Assembly (NCBI RefSeq): GCF_020497125.1
Contig: NC_059077.1
Location: forward strand, 23,258,840 to 23,322,839
Reading direction: 5' to 3'
Source of the DNA: Mauremys mutica
Lineage: Eukaryota > Chordata > Testudines > Geoemydidae
DNA length: 64,000 nucleotides
Within the stretch, counting starts at the first letter, position 1. The number at the start of each line of letters is the position of its first letter. The translations under genes were made by a program, and so were the position numbers. This document shows positions 48,601 to 56,330 of the stretch, one piece after another. The notes under the pieces were generated by a model, which searched no databases, was not told the origin of the DNA, and was given only the letters and a program-made list of their open reading frames with translations.

Positions 48601-48796
48601 CCTCTTGGAAAAGATTGGGAGTTGGGGGATTAACATTCTTTTAAAACTATTTATGTAAAATTTCTGAAAGAGTAAAAAGGTGCTATAATTAAACTTACTT
48701 TTTCATCTTTCTGTCTAGGGTCAAATGGATGAAGATGTCCAGAAAGTACTTAAACAGATTTTAACAATGTGCAAAAACCAATCACAAAAAAAGTGA
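24532..48796 (+). CDS. RAI14: RAI14 (ankycorbin/NORPEG), 15 coding exons, N-terminus outside window
   Basis: RAI14 is an actin-associated protein with N-terminal ankyrin repeats and a long C-terminal coiled coil. In mammals it lies on stress fibres, cell junctions and the Sertoli ectoplasmic specialization. The exons are 24532-24620, 26657-26721, 28676-28733, 29626-29696, 32494-32600, 34992-35170, 35971-35999, 36992-37078, 37604-37690, 38403-38460, 39096-39214, 39715-41244, 42792-42941, 48387-48452 and 48719-48796. Together they make 2773 nt: one phase base, 923 codons and a TGA stop, with no internal stop and AG/GT at every junction. Recognisable family stretches include [33 protein letters not shown]-like coiled-coil segments and the C-terminal [18 protein letters not shown]. 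With the roughly 56 missing N-terminal residues the length fits the mammalian protein of about 980 residues. The gene looks intact. The identity rests on recalled similarity to mammalian RAI14, not on a search. Confidence 0.97.
24668..24902. mobile_element. MITE just after a RAI14 ankyrin exon
   Basis: The termini TAGGCTTAGTCTACACTAC and GTAGCATAGACAAGACCAA are imperfect inverted repeats of the TCTACAC group. It begins only about 47 bp after the donor of the exon ending at 24620. Confidence 0.7.
24903..26656. other. RAI14 intron, no gene seen
   Basis: Intronic DNA. A weak tRNA-like trace (TTTTTAGCTCAAGGTGTAGC ... CCCTGGCTCAGTCCC) at 26316-26375 resembles another at about 54340-54415 and may be a decayed tRNA-derived SINE. 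Confidence 0.4.
26657..26721 (+). CDS. RAI14: RAI14 coding exon: ankyrin repeat 3 start
   Basis: The acceptor is TTAATTTAG and the donor CAG|GTAATG. Two bases complete a Gly codon, then the exon reads [21 protein letters not shown] split across the ankyrin consensus (TALHLAA and a second helix ending RLLQ). It ends in phase 0. Confidence 0.96.
26722..28675. other. RAI14 intron, no gene seen
   Basis: Intronic DNA with a purine-rich stretch around 27240-27450. No exon or recognised repeat. Confidence 0.5.
28676..28733 (+). CDS. RAI14: RAI14 coding exon: ankyrin repeat 3/4 linker
   Basis: A long pyrimidine tract precedes TACAG, and the donor is GCGG|GTAACT. The exon reads [19 protein letters not shown] and ends one base into an Ala codon completed by the next exon. 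SGKTALHYA is the start of the next ankyrin repeat. Confidence 0.96.
29011..29034 (+). repeat. Poly(T) run
   Basis: An uninterrupted T tract of about 24 bases lies in the intron between ankyrin exons. It could be the complement of an old retroposon tail, but no body is recognised. Confidence 0.8.
29626..29696 (+). CDS. RAI14: RAI14 coding exon: ankyrin repeat 4
   Basis: The acceptor is a run of T residues followed by CCAG and the donor is TTG|GTATGT. After the completed Ala codon it reads [19 protein letters not shown] then VKDL, which is helices 1 and 2 and the loop of the ankyrin repeat. It ends in phase 0. Confidence 0.96.
30080..30200. repeat. Ancient amniote interspersed repeat fragment
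   Basis: GTTAGGCACTGTACAAGCAC, followed by AAAGACAGTTCCTGCTCCCC and AAAGAGTTTGTAATCTAAGT, is a widely repeated pattern, also seen at 22765-22840 and 61040-61070. The family name is uncertain; it may be a MIR/L2/CR1-related tail. Confidence 0.55.
30295..30604 (-). mobile_element. hAT-type MITE, CAGGG...GCAACC family, inverted
   Basis: The ends are CAGGGGTAGGCAACC and GGTTGCCAACCCCTG. Flanks GCCTAACT and GCTTAACT agree at 7 of 8 positions. The body is the reverse complement of 19369-19676 (for example GAAGCTTCTTAAACATTTTA). Confidence 0.93.
30995..31123. mobile_element. Short MITE
   Basis: The ends CAGGGGTGCTGGGAACC and TAGTTCCAGCACCTATG are imperfect inverted repeats, with GGTGCTGCAGCACC inside. 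The TSD is unclear because the flanks are TATA-rich. Confidence 0.65.
31489..31517 (+). repeat. Short tandem repeat ATTACCATAGCC
   Basis: The 12-base unit ATTACCATAGCC is repeated about 2.4 times. Confidence 0.85.
31535..31717 (-). repeat. MIR-like (CORE-SINE) element
   Basis: On the minus strand it has a tRNA-like head (AGATGGTCCAGTGGTTAGGG, GTGGGTTCAGTTTTCTGCTC), a GACCTAGGGCAAAGCACTTA core, and CTCAGTTCCCCATCTATAAA. This is the MIR layout. Confidence 0.85.
32494..32600 (+). CDS. RAI14: RAI14 coding exon: ankyrin repeat 5
   Basis: The acceptor is GTTCCTAG and the donor is AAG|GTACAA. It reads [20 protein letters not shown] and then [15 protein letters not shown], a full ankyrin repeat. 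The last two bases start an Arg codon finished in the next exon. Confidence 0.96.
32601..34991. other. RAI14 intron, no gene seen
   Basis: About 2.4 kb of intron with no recognised repeat or exon. Confidence 0.5.
34992..35170 (+). CDS. RAI14: RAI14 coding exon: ankyrin repeats 6-7
   Basis: The acceptor is TTTTCTCTAG and the donor GCCG|GTATGG. It reads [19 protein letters not shown], then [20 protein letters not shown], then [17 protein letters not shown]. It closes the ankyrin domain and passes into the segment just after it, which is strongly conserved in this family. It enters and leaves in phase 1-type splits, consistent with both neighbours. Confidence 0.96.
35630..35796. mobile_element. 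Mariner-like MITE with TATAACG units
   Basis: The ends are ACACCTCTACCCCGAT and GGGGGTAGAGGTGTA. The interior repeats ATAACGCG/ATAACGTGG words (ATATAACGCAGTAAAGCAGC, AGTATAACGTGGTTTCACC, TATAACGTGGTAAG). It resembles a common turtle Tc1/mariner-type non-autonomous element. A TA target is visible only at the right. Confidence 0.8.
35971..35999 (+). CDS. RAI14: RAI14 29-nt microexon
   Basis: Only 29 nt lie between TGCTCTACAG and CAG|GTATTT. They encode the end of an Asp codon and then TKSPTKPKQ, equivalent to the LKTPTKPKQ-type linker of mammalian RAI14. The phase fits both neighbours, so it is needed for the frame. Confidence 0.93.
36992..37078 (+). CDS. RAI14: RAI14 coding exon: basic/proline linker with likely NLS
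   Basis: The acceptor is AAAATTTCAG and the donor CAG|GTAAAG. The exon starts [20 protein letters not shown] and continues [14 protein letters not shown] followed by PPPP is the monopartite basic motif noted as a nuclear-localization signal in this family. Phase 0 at both ends, so it could be skipped without breaking the frame. Confidence 0.95.
37604..37690 (+). CDS. RAI14: RAI14 coding exon: Ser/Thr-rich linker
   Basis: The acceptor follows a (AC)n and T-rich tract ending TTTTTCAG and the donor is AAG|GTAGAT. It reads [20 protein letters not shown] then AFFAEQVCK, matching the LSDVSSPRSITSTP-type linker and FFAE motif of mammalian RAI14. Phase 0 at both ends. Confidence 0.94.
38403..38460 (+). 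CDS. RAI14: RAI14 coding exon: EISSI linker
   Basis: The acceptor is TGTGTCTCACAG and the donor ACAG|GTAAGG. It reads [19 protein letters not shown] and leaves with one base of a Gly codon. It matches the corresponding segment of RAI14 and lies just before the coiled coil. Confidence 0.95.
38666..38768 (+). repeat. LINE (CR1-like) 3' tail fragment
   Basis: GGACACCTGGCATTGGCCTC, GGATACTGGGCTAGATGGAC and ATCTGACCCAGTATGGCCGT are the 3' part of a common turtle CR1-like LINE. Confidence 0.8.
38843..39013 (-). repeat. tRNA-derived SINE with CR1-like tail
   Basis: On the minus strand the head GGGATAGCTCAGTGGTTTGA provides an A box and GGGTTGTGAGTTCAATCC a B box. Then come AGTACTTGGTCCTGCTAGTG and GGGGGCTGGACTCAATGACC, ending GGTCCCTTCCAGCTCTATGA. 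The layout (tRNA head, unique body, CR1-type tail) is that of the tortoise Pol III/SINE group. Confidence 0.88.
39096..39214 (+). CDS. RAI14: RAI14 coding exon: start of coiled coil
   Basis: The acceptor is ATTTTAAAG and the donor CAG|GTATGT. It reads [20 protein letters not shown], then [19 protein letters not shown], the beginning of the heptad-repeat region. The acceptor tract (CCATTTATTTTAAAG) is weak in pyrimidines compared with its neighbours. Confidence 0.95.
39715..41244 (+). CDS. RAI14: RAI14 large 1530-nt coiled-coil exon
   Basis: This single exon of 510 codons encodes most of the coiled-coil region. It runs from GCAG|GAAAAAGCACC to AAAAAG|GTTAGT. It is rich in Glu, Lys, Gln and Leu with long heptad stretches, and it carries the family segments [53 protein letters not shown] and [15 protein letters not shown]. 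There are no frame disruptions. Translation past the donor meets a stop within 14 codons, which supports the splice site. Confidence 0.97.
42318..42612. mobile_element. GC-rich hAT-type MITE with perfect TSD
   Basis: The ends are CAGGGATCGGTAACCTTTGG and CAAAGGTTGCCGATTCCTG. The exact TSD GTGTAGAC occurs at 42310-42317 and 42613-42620. The interior is CpG-rich and carries inverted GGTTCGGCGA/CGGCCGAACC and GGTTCGCC/GGCGAACC pairs. It lies 180 bp before the RAI14 exon at 42792. Confidence 0.95.
42792..42941 (+). CDS. RAI14: RAI14 coding exon: distal coiled coil
   Basis: The acceptor is TCCTTGATAG and the donor GCT|GTAAGT. It reads [20 protein letters not shown], then [20 protein letters not shown], then [10 protein letters not shown]. 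Almost every residue matches the recalled mammalian RAI14. Phase 0 at both ends. Confidence 0.96.
42942..44325. other. RAI14 intron, no gene seen
   Basis: Intronic DNA with an A15 run near 44000. No exon or clear repeat. Confidence 0.45.
44950..45165. mobile_element. hAT-type MITE inside the DIRS-like element
   Basis: The ends are CAGGGCCGACTTTAGG and CCTAAAGCCGGCCCTG, near-perfect inverted repeats. Flanks TTCGGAAT and CTCGGAAT agree at 7 of 8 positions. The interior is G+C-rich. Confidence 0.95.
45311..45760 (+). pseudogene. Gag-like remnant of the DIRS-like element
   Basis: The frame is rich in Ser, Pro and Lys ([32 protein letters not shown]). It is broken by a stop near 45532 and a shift. 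It has no motif of its own, and the assignment depends on its place between the inverted end and the recombinase fragment. Confidence 0.5.
46050..46499 (+). pseudogene. Tyrosine recombinase remnant (DIRS-like)
   Basis: The segments [32 protein letters not shown], then [18 protein letters not shown] and, after a shift, [17 protein letters not shown] match in order the usual C-terminal half of DIRS/Ngaro-type tyrosine recombinases (LDVxRALxFYLxRT, AHSTR, AATWxSPxTFxxHY). The expected His of HxxR is Tyr here, and stops and shifts are present, so it is dead. Confidence 0.72.
47748..48227. mobile_element. hAT-type MITE with perfect TSD, near RAI14 exon
   Basis: The ends are CTGGGGTCTCAAACTCAAAT and GGCCGCATGTTTGAGACCCCTG in outline. 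The exact TSD GTATAATG occurs at 47740-47747 and 48228-48235. The interior is G+C-rich and holds a (TG)n run. It ends 160 bp before the exon at 48387. Confidence 0.95.
48387..48452 (+). CDS. RAI14: RAI14 penultimate coding exon
   Basis: The acceptor is CTATTTTTAG and the donor CAG|GTATGA. It reads [20 protein letters not shown] then VQ. The preceding 5.4-kb intron carries the nested transposon cluster, and the last MITE in it ends 160 bp before this exon. Confidence 0.96.
48719..48796 (+). CDS. RAI14: RAI14 terminal coding exon
   Basis: The acceptor is TTTCTGTCTAG. It reads [20 protein letters not shown] then QSQKK and the TGA stop at 48794-48796. The C-terminus matches the mammalian protein. 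Confidence 0.97.
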   Translation, partial: GQMDEDVQKVLKQILTMCKNQSQKK

Positions 48797-50795
48797 AACA
48801 AACTGTTTGTACTGAATCCTGTCGTGCTGCCATGGTGTTTAGCTAGGCTCACCTTAACACAAGATTTTAAATTGCCTACCTGCTGCTTTTTTTAGTGAGC
48901 TGGATTTGACTCTGGCAACCTTCCTGTTCAATCTATGTACTATGACCTAACGCATCTGCACATCTTCTCCCTTCCCACAAAGTTTTCAGAGTACTGTTTC
49001 CATATACAAAATGTAAGTATTTTTCAGAGCTGTTGTTACTTTGGCCACCCCAGACGCAAAGTGTGGTCCAGTGCTGTGTTGTGCTTCACAGCTTCCTTCT
49101 TCAATCTGGAGATGCTTTCAGGGAGGGCTATAGGTCCTAGCGTGCAACACTCCATCTTGACACAAATAGTCACACCTCCTGGGTAAAGGTGAAGTTCTCC
49201 GTTCTGAGTCCTGCTCCTAGATATTGAAAAGGAGGTGGGGCGATCTAGTCTGCTCAGTGTTTTTGCCCTTAGGCTCCTAGCATCTTGCCAGATGTGATCT
49301 TTCGTTGGGCAAAGTTCATTCACCCATGTAGTAATGAACAGAAGCAGATATTTGTGCGGAATTTTGCTTAGTAAGCCAGAACATCAAGCAACTAAATGTA
49401 CCTGTAATTTGTTTTATGTTTAACAAGATTAATGTGGATTACGAGTTACCATGCCCATTGTACACTGAGTGTGTAAAATCCATGCTGTACATCTTTATAT
49501 TTAAGTGCATTGTCTCGGTATTGGACACAATAGTTTATAACATAAACAAAACTCATTTAGAATGTAAAACCTCAGAAGTTCTGTACAAAATAACCCTTTT
49601 AGGTAGGTCAAGCTGTCTATGCAAATATTCACACTGCTGTTGGTCATGGAGCTCAGGAAAAAAAGCCCCATATGCTTCAAGGGAAACAAGGGATTCTAGT
49701 GAATGCAGGATGTTTACAGTGAGCGTCAGTGCCTCACAGTTCCTAACCTCCCTTTTGTAAAGATCTGCTCTTCAATATATTTTTATTGGCCCTCCGATGA
49801 AATTTTTTTGTAACTAGATCATTTTGCTACATGATGTTTGCATTAAACCGTATTAACAAATATTTTAGGTAACCATGTTTAAGGCTCAGTTTTTACCCAA
49901 AGTATTCAGCTAGACTAGAGTAAAGCATAGTGAAGTATTGTCAGCTCAGAAACTGTATAAAATAATAGATCTGTCAGCATATCCAAGAGCACTGAAGTGT
50001 AAATGACAGTTCATCCTGCTATTTCATCAAATGCAGGAATACATGATACATTTGTGCTGTCATCTAACAATAATTTCTACGAGTTTCTTGGGCAGGAGAG
50101 GGCATCATTGAAGCCTTTGTCTGTTTTTAAGAATTAAAAGTAGAATTGGAAATGCTTCATGTGGTAAAATGACAGTGTATAGTAGAGAACTATTGAAGAA
50201 TATTTCTAAGAAGGCAGTGCATTTAAGGGTTAAAACCATTCTACCTTGCAGTTTCAGTTATTGCATTGGTTTTATTCCTGTTGATGGAGATATTTCCAGA
50301 GCTACATAATCTATGAAGTTTATAGACTCCTAATTTGACAGAATCTACAGTGCCTCAGGCTTATTGGACACATAGTGCACTTACATCAGATAATTCCTAA
50401 CAATGAGAAACCTCAAAAGGATTAAAAACTTTGCATCAGTTAGACCTTTCTGTTACTTTTCTTAGGTTGTTTAACTAACGCCTGTTAATTTTGGACAGTA
50501 TTTTATAGTTAGACAATTTGGAAAATACTCCAAAGAAATGTGAAAGGATGTCTTTTCTGCAGCACTTAAAAATTTCAAGCATGCAAATGCTGCAAAGTTT
50601 AAAACTTGATGAACCATTTTGAAGTTTGCTGTTCAGATTTAGTCTTCTACCTTGTTTTGTTATGCATATTTATTACAATTATCTTTGTGAAATATTGAAA
50701 ATTATATACTATAGCATAGCATTTGTTCTTGTATGTAATTTACAAAATGTTTCCTTATGCAGCAAATAAACTATTTCCATTTTTTCATCTTTGCT
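48797..50795 (+). other. RAI14: RAI14 3' untranslated region
   Basis: This is about 2 kb of non-repetitive AT-rich DNA from the TGA stop to just past a poly(A) signal. I recognise no transposon in it, in contrast to the flanks, which fits selection against insertion in a mature mRNA. The exact cleavage point is inferred. Confidence 0.8.
50765..50770 (+). terminator. RAI14: RAI14 poly(A) signal AATAAA
   Basis: A canonical AATAAA lies about 2 kb after the stop codon and is followed within 15-45 bases by a T/GT-rich stretch (TTTTTTCATCTTTGCTCTTTTTGTG), a usual downstream cleavage element. Earlier use of a weaker signal is possible. Confidence 0.75.
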
Positions 50796-52369
50796 CTTTT
50801 TGTGCATTCAGCTAGAGGTTGTTTGTACTAGGGGAGATAATGCTATAGTACATGTTTCAGTTATATTAAACAATATAATATTATGGTTGTTTAGCTGTCA
50901 AATATGTATGTAGTTAAGCTTCTACTAGCTGATTAATAAGGTTAAAGCTATTTCTCAAACGGACATCCCCCTAGAAAAATGAATTGAAGAAAAGAAGGTA
51001 AGCCAATTAGTCAAGACACATTTATTTTCACATATCGAAATGCAGCCATCCAATGCCTACTGTATGCAATCAGTAGAACTACTGTGACCCAATGTAACAA
51101 ATTAATAGCATCCCAGATTTCTCAAAACTAAAGTGCTCCCATTGCCTCATCACAGTGTGCGCGCGCGCACACACACAGAGCCTGGTGGTCTGTGTCCAAC
51201 TACATCTGTCCTTTTCAACACGGGCCACTCCCTCAGTGAATTTCACTTTCAAGACCCACTCTTGAATCACTGATAATATTGAAGATGTAACTGAAGAAGG
51301 CTAGTTCTAAAGTGTGGTTCTACCTTGAAGAGTGAATATGTAGAAATGTCACCTACTCAGGTTGCATTTGGCCAACAAGCTGCAGGGACTACTAGTGCAC
51401 TTTGAAAATAGGGAAACCTTTGAGAAATCCTATAAAGTACCCCAGAATTGGATTTCATCCGAAATGAGAGTTGGCTAATTACATGTTGCAACATATTTCT
51501 CTTTGATTACAGCTCGCTCATCATACTTGTGAGTGCAAGCTGATTTGCTATGTGGTAGTCACAAGAAATAAAACTAAATAGTTTGTCCTTCATCCTTCAG
51601 TTCCTTCCACTTTTGTAGTCTGCTTGGATCATTCATATTCCCTTTGGAAATAAGTAACATGATGCTGCTGTAATCTTACAAATGTGTAGCAATTAATCTT
51701 TATTTCTAAGCAAATGATTGTATTGGGGCTGATTGTCATCGTCTGTATCTAGTATTTATTTAGCAATCTACATTAGTATTTGAGTTTTAGACTACCTCAG
51801 TTGCTCAACCAGTGGTACCTTAAAGTGCAGTTCTGCTCCATAGTGAGTAAAAGTTGCACCAGTTTACTCAACAGATTAAAAATCTATATCTGTTCACGTC
51901 AGTGGATGAAAACAAGTTTTTACTCCCATTAACCCTGTGGTATAACAAGAATGGATGAGGGACCTGGATTTTATTCTTGCTAATGCATCAACAGAATTAA
52001 TAATTCTGTCTTCCATTACGCTTCAGCAACCCCACATTGGGGGCAGGGAGTTACACAAGTGCAACTGAGGCTAGCATTTATCCTGCAGATTTCTTACTGT
52101 TGGAAGGGGTGCACAAGCCAACCCAGAAGAACCCAGCTTAACCTTCAGATCCCAGGGCGAGTTTGTAACCTGGGTAGTGTGAAAACCACCTTTTTCTTGT
52201 TAACTGAGGCAGTAGAACCACATTTTTACCATGCTATGTGTTTGCTCATCCCAGCACAGGACTTTGAGGCCTTCACAGGGATAAATTTACTTTTCATTTA
52301 TAATCAGTTTAATAATCCTTTTAGCTCTGTATTCCATAGTAATAAATTGCAGCAGAAATGGATTCAAAG
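50796..52369. other. Intergenic DNA after RAI14
   Basis: No gene is seen. There is a short alternating purine-pyrimidine run (GTGTGCGCGCGCGCACACAC) at about 51156-51177. Otherwise it is unremarkable AT-rich DNA. Confidence 0.5.
51156..51177. repeat. GTGTGCGCGCGCACACAC run
   Basis: A self-complementary alternating purine-pyrimidine tract, which could adopt Z-form or a hairpin. Short microsatellite. Confidence 0.85.
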
Positions 52370-53984
52370 TAGGGTTGTCAAGCGATTAAAAATATTAATT
52401 GCACAATTAGTTTGCGCTGTTAAACAATAATAGAATACCATTTAAATATTTTTTGATGTTTTCTACATTTACAAATATATTGATTTCAATTACAATACAC
52501 AATACAAAGTGTACAGTGCTCATTTTATATTTTTATTGCAAACATTTACATAGTAAAAACACAAGAAATAGTATTTTTCAATTCACCTAATACAAGTGCT
52601 GTAGTGCAATCTTCTTATAATGAAAGTTGAACTTACAAATGTAGAATTATGTGGGGAGGGGGGGTAGCGATCAAAAACAAAACAATGTAAAACTTTAGAG
52701 CCTACAGGTCCACTCAGTCCTACTTCTTGTTCAGCCAATCATTCAGACAAACAAGTTTGCTTACATTTGCAGGAAATAAAGCTGCCTGCTTGTTTACAAT
52801 GCCACCAGGTGTTTGCATGGCACTGTTAAAGTCATTGTCTCAAGATATTTACTTGCCAGATATGCTAAAGATTCCTATGTCCCTTCATGCTTCAACCACT
52901 ATTCCAGAGGACACGTTTCCATGCTAATAAGGGGTTCTGCTTGATAATGATCAAAAGCAGTGTGGATCAAAGCATGTTCATTTTCATCATCTGAGTCAGA
53001 TGCCACGAGCAAAAGATTGATTTTCTTTTTTGGTCGTTTGGGTTCTGTAGTTTCCACATCAGTGTTGTTCTTTTAAGACGTGAAAGCATGAACCACACCT
53101 CGTCCCTCTGATTTTGGAAGGCACTTCAAATTCTTAAACCTTGGGTCGAGTGCTGTAGCTATCTTTAAAAATCTCACGTCGGTACCTTGTTTGCATTTTG
53201 TGAAAGTGTTCTTAAAACGAACGACGTGCTGGGTCAACAACGGAGACTGTTATAACATGAAATATATGTCAGAATGTGGGTAAAATAGAGCAGGAGACAT
53301 ACAATTCTCCCCCAACAAGTTCAGTCACAAATTTAGTTAATGCACTATATTTTAATGAGCACTATCAGCATGGAAGCACGTCCTCTGGCATGGTGACCGA
53401 AGCATGAAGGAGCATACAGATGTTTACCATATCTGGCACATAAATACCTTGCAATGTCAGCTACAAAAATGCCATGTGAACATCTGTTCTCACTTTCAGG
53501 TGACATTGTAAATAAGAAGCAGGCAGCATTATCTCCTGTAAATGTAAACAAACTTGATTGTCTTAGCTGAACAAGAAGTAGGACTGAGTGGACTTGTAGG
53601 CTCTAAAGTTTTACATTGTTTTGTTTTTGAGTGCAGTTACGTAACAAAAAAAAATCTACATTTGTAAATTGCACTTTCACGATAAAGAGATTGCACTACA
53701 GTACTTGCATAAGGTGAACTGAAAAATACTATTATTTTTACAGTGCAAATATTTGTAATAAAAATAATAAAGTGAGCACAGCACACTTTGTATTCTGTGT
53801 TGTAAGTGAAATCAATATATTTGAAAATTTAGAAGAACATCCAAAAAAGTTGTCAATTTCAATTGATATTCTATTATTTAATGGTGTGATTAAAACCTGC
53901 GATTAATCGCGTTTTAAAAAATTTATTGCGATTAATTTTTTTTAGTTAATCGTGTAAGTTAACTGTGATTAATCGACAGCCCTA
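52370..53984 (-). mobile_element. hAT-type element with long inverted arms and transposase remnant
   Basis: The termini are TAGGGTTGTCAAGCGATTAA and TTAATCGACAGCCCTA. Flanks ATTCAAAG and ATTCAGAG agree at 7 of 8 positions. The arms of several hundred bp are inverted copies (for example CAAACAAGTTTGCTTACATT against AAATGTAAACAAACTTGATT). The family matches 14602-15354, which lacks the centre. The centre holds a hAT transposase fragment on the minus strand. Confidence 0.92.
52926..53215 (-). pseudogene. Broken hAT transposase C-terminal fragment
   Basis: The minus strand reads DVRFLKIATALDPRFKNLKC, and after an in-frame stop PKRPKKKINLLLVASDSDDE. The ALDPRFK motif is typical of hAT (Ac/Charlie/ZBED-like) transposases before the dimerization region. 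It lacks the BED finger and most of the catalytic domain. Confidence 0.8.
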
Positions 53985-53992
53985 ATTCAGAG

Positions 53993-54118
53993 CATTAAGT
54001 AGTTTTTACTTGCCTAAGGAAGAATGCTGCAGCTCCAGAAATTATGCTCCAAACAGGCATCACTAGCTCTTGCTGCTAGTAGGGAAACACATTGTTCGAA
54101 AGCTAAATATCTAGTGAG

Positions 54119-54182
<64 letters not shown>

Positions 54183-55564
54183 AGAATATGGCAACTTCTT
54201 TCCTGAGAGCATGGTACTCTTGGTCTTTAATGATTGTATCCCACCCCTGGGAGAGTGTGGATCTTTGTTCCATCTACTGCCTGGTCTGCCTAAGAGGTTT
54301 ATGCCTCTATACTGCTTCCAGCTTATGGACTTGGTTCTTTAGCTCAAGTGGCTCTGGCTTTTAGTTCTGAAGGTGCCAACTTCAGACCATGCTGCTGGCT
54401 CCAGCTGGGTCAGTTATATCATGTCCAAGCTGATCACTCCTGTGGCATTTTAGAGTGACGCATCTGTCATTGCTTCCAAGGGTTTTGCTGTCCTGACATG
54501 CTCGTTACAGGTACATCCACAATCAAGTTGTTTTGTACATTATCCCCACACACACAAGCCTCTCTTGAACTCATGTCTATTTAAACTAATGCTACTAGCC
54601 TTACTCATACATTCTCCAACAGTCTAAAATGCCCAGACATGTAGTTGGTAATGAGGCCTCCTGCCAGCAGCTGGAGACAGGAAACAGACAACTTTGTGAC
54701 AGCATCCCCCTACAGGGAGCTAAGCCAGCCCAGTTCTTCCTCTGTCCCGGTGGGCTGCCTGACTCAAGCTCTGTTCTTTCACAAATATTTTATTTAATCC
54801 TTTCTGAGGACGTAGTAGGGCAGAAACCCTAGACTGAGTTTGTCCAACCTTTGGGCTGGATGTGGCAGCTTTAGGGAATTGCGCTGAGGTAAAGAAGATG
54901 AGTGTACTTGTCCTGAACACCTCCCAGATTTACTTGGGTGCGAGAACAGTAGGAAATGTGGCTGCAATCCAGCTCCATGCGTTCCTAGCACTGTCCTAGG
55001 TCTTTCTGCAGGGTCTCAGCTGTTTAAGGGGGCTCTGGAGCCAGTGCCTTTACTTTGTGTCCACTATGGGCACAGCAAGCAGAGGGATGACAGGTCTTGA
55101 CAAGTGAAATAGCCCCCAGAGGACTCACAAAACCATGTTTTATTTGATGGTTGTATCTGTTTTGTGTTTGCATTTTCTACCCTTATTTCTGCAGGAAGAA
55201 ATAATTATTTTACTTGGATGTTAAAGATTTGGTTAGTAATGTTTCTTCAGCCCATTTCAGAGATGCTCTTGCTGACTTGTGTTTCTTGCAACTATCAGTG
55301 TCTTTAAAGCCTCCCCAGATTACCACATCTGGGGATTCTGACACTTGTGCTAGAGCACTGTGTTTCTGTTTTTTCATGCTGCATTTTGTAGGCCATCTGC
55401 ATCAGTTGCAATTTGTGGTTTTCTGTTTGTATTCTGTATACCTAACCCATTAGCTTTCCCTTACATTATTCAGTGTTGCTGCCTATGTGCTGCTGTTAGG
55501 ACACATGGCGCTGATTCTAATCACACTAACGCCAGTGGCTCCAGTGAACTGGGATGAGACTATC
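53993..55564. other. Intergenic DNA
   Basis: It contains the TA microsatellite at 54121-54179 and a weak tRNA-like trace near 54340-54415. No gene is recognised. Confidence 0.45.
54121..54179. repeat. (TA)n microsatellite
   Basis: About 59 bases of perfect TA dinucleotide repeat. Its length is likely to vary between individuals. Confidence 0.98.
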
Positions 55565-56330
55565 TGAAGGATGTAAGAACATGAGACCAATGGTCCATCT
55601 AGCTCAATATCCTGTCTGTCACGGTGGCCAGTCCCAGAACTTTCAGAGGGACTGAACAGAACAGAATAATTTTGAGTGATCCATCCCTACCATCCAGTCA
55701 TAGCTTCTGGCAGTTTGAGATCTAGGGACGCTGGTGCATGGGGCTGTGTCCCTGACCATCTTGGCTTATAACCATTGATGAACGTATCCTCCATGAATTT
55801 AACAAATTCTTTTTTGAACGTCGTTATACTTTTGGCCTTCACAACATCCCCTGGCAACAAATTCCACAGGTTGACTGTGTGCTGAGGGAAGAATTACTTC
55901 CTTATGTTTGTTTTAAACCTACTGCCTATTAATTTAATCAGATGACCCCCAATTCCTATGATATGTTAAGGGATAAATAAAACTTCCCTGTTCACTTTCT
56001 GCACACCATTCATGATTTTACAGACCTCTATTATATCTTCCACTTAGTCATCTCTTTTCTAAAATGAACAGTTCTGTTCTTTTTTTAAAATCTCTTCTCG
56101 TATGGAAGCTGTTCTAATAATTTTTGCTGCCCCTCTCTGCACCTCTTCAAATTCTAATATCTTTTTTGAGGGAGGGTGACCAGAACTGTTTGCAATATTC
56201 AAGGTGTGGATTTACCATGGATTAATATAGTGACATATTTACTGTCTTCTTATCTACTTCTTTCCAAATGGTTAACTTTGTTTAGCTTTTTTTGACTGCT
56301 GCTGCACGTTGAGCCGGTGTTTTCAGAGAG

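Noticed and set aside
54024..54206. ORF with an alternating Tyr-Ile tail
   Set aside because: It is only a translation of the (TA)n microsatellite.
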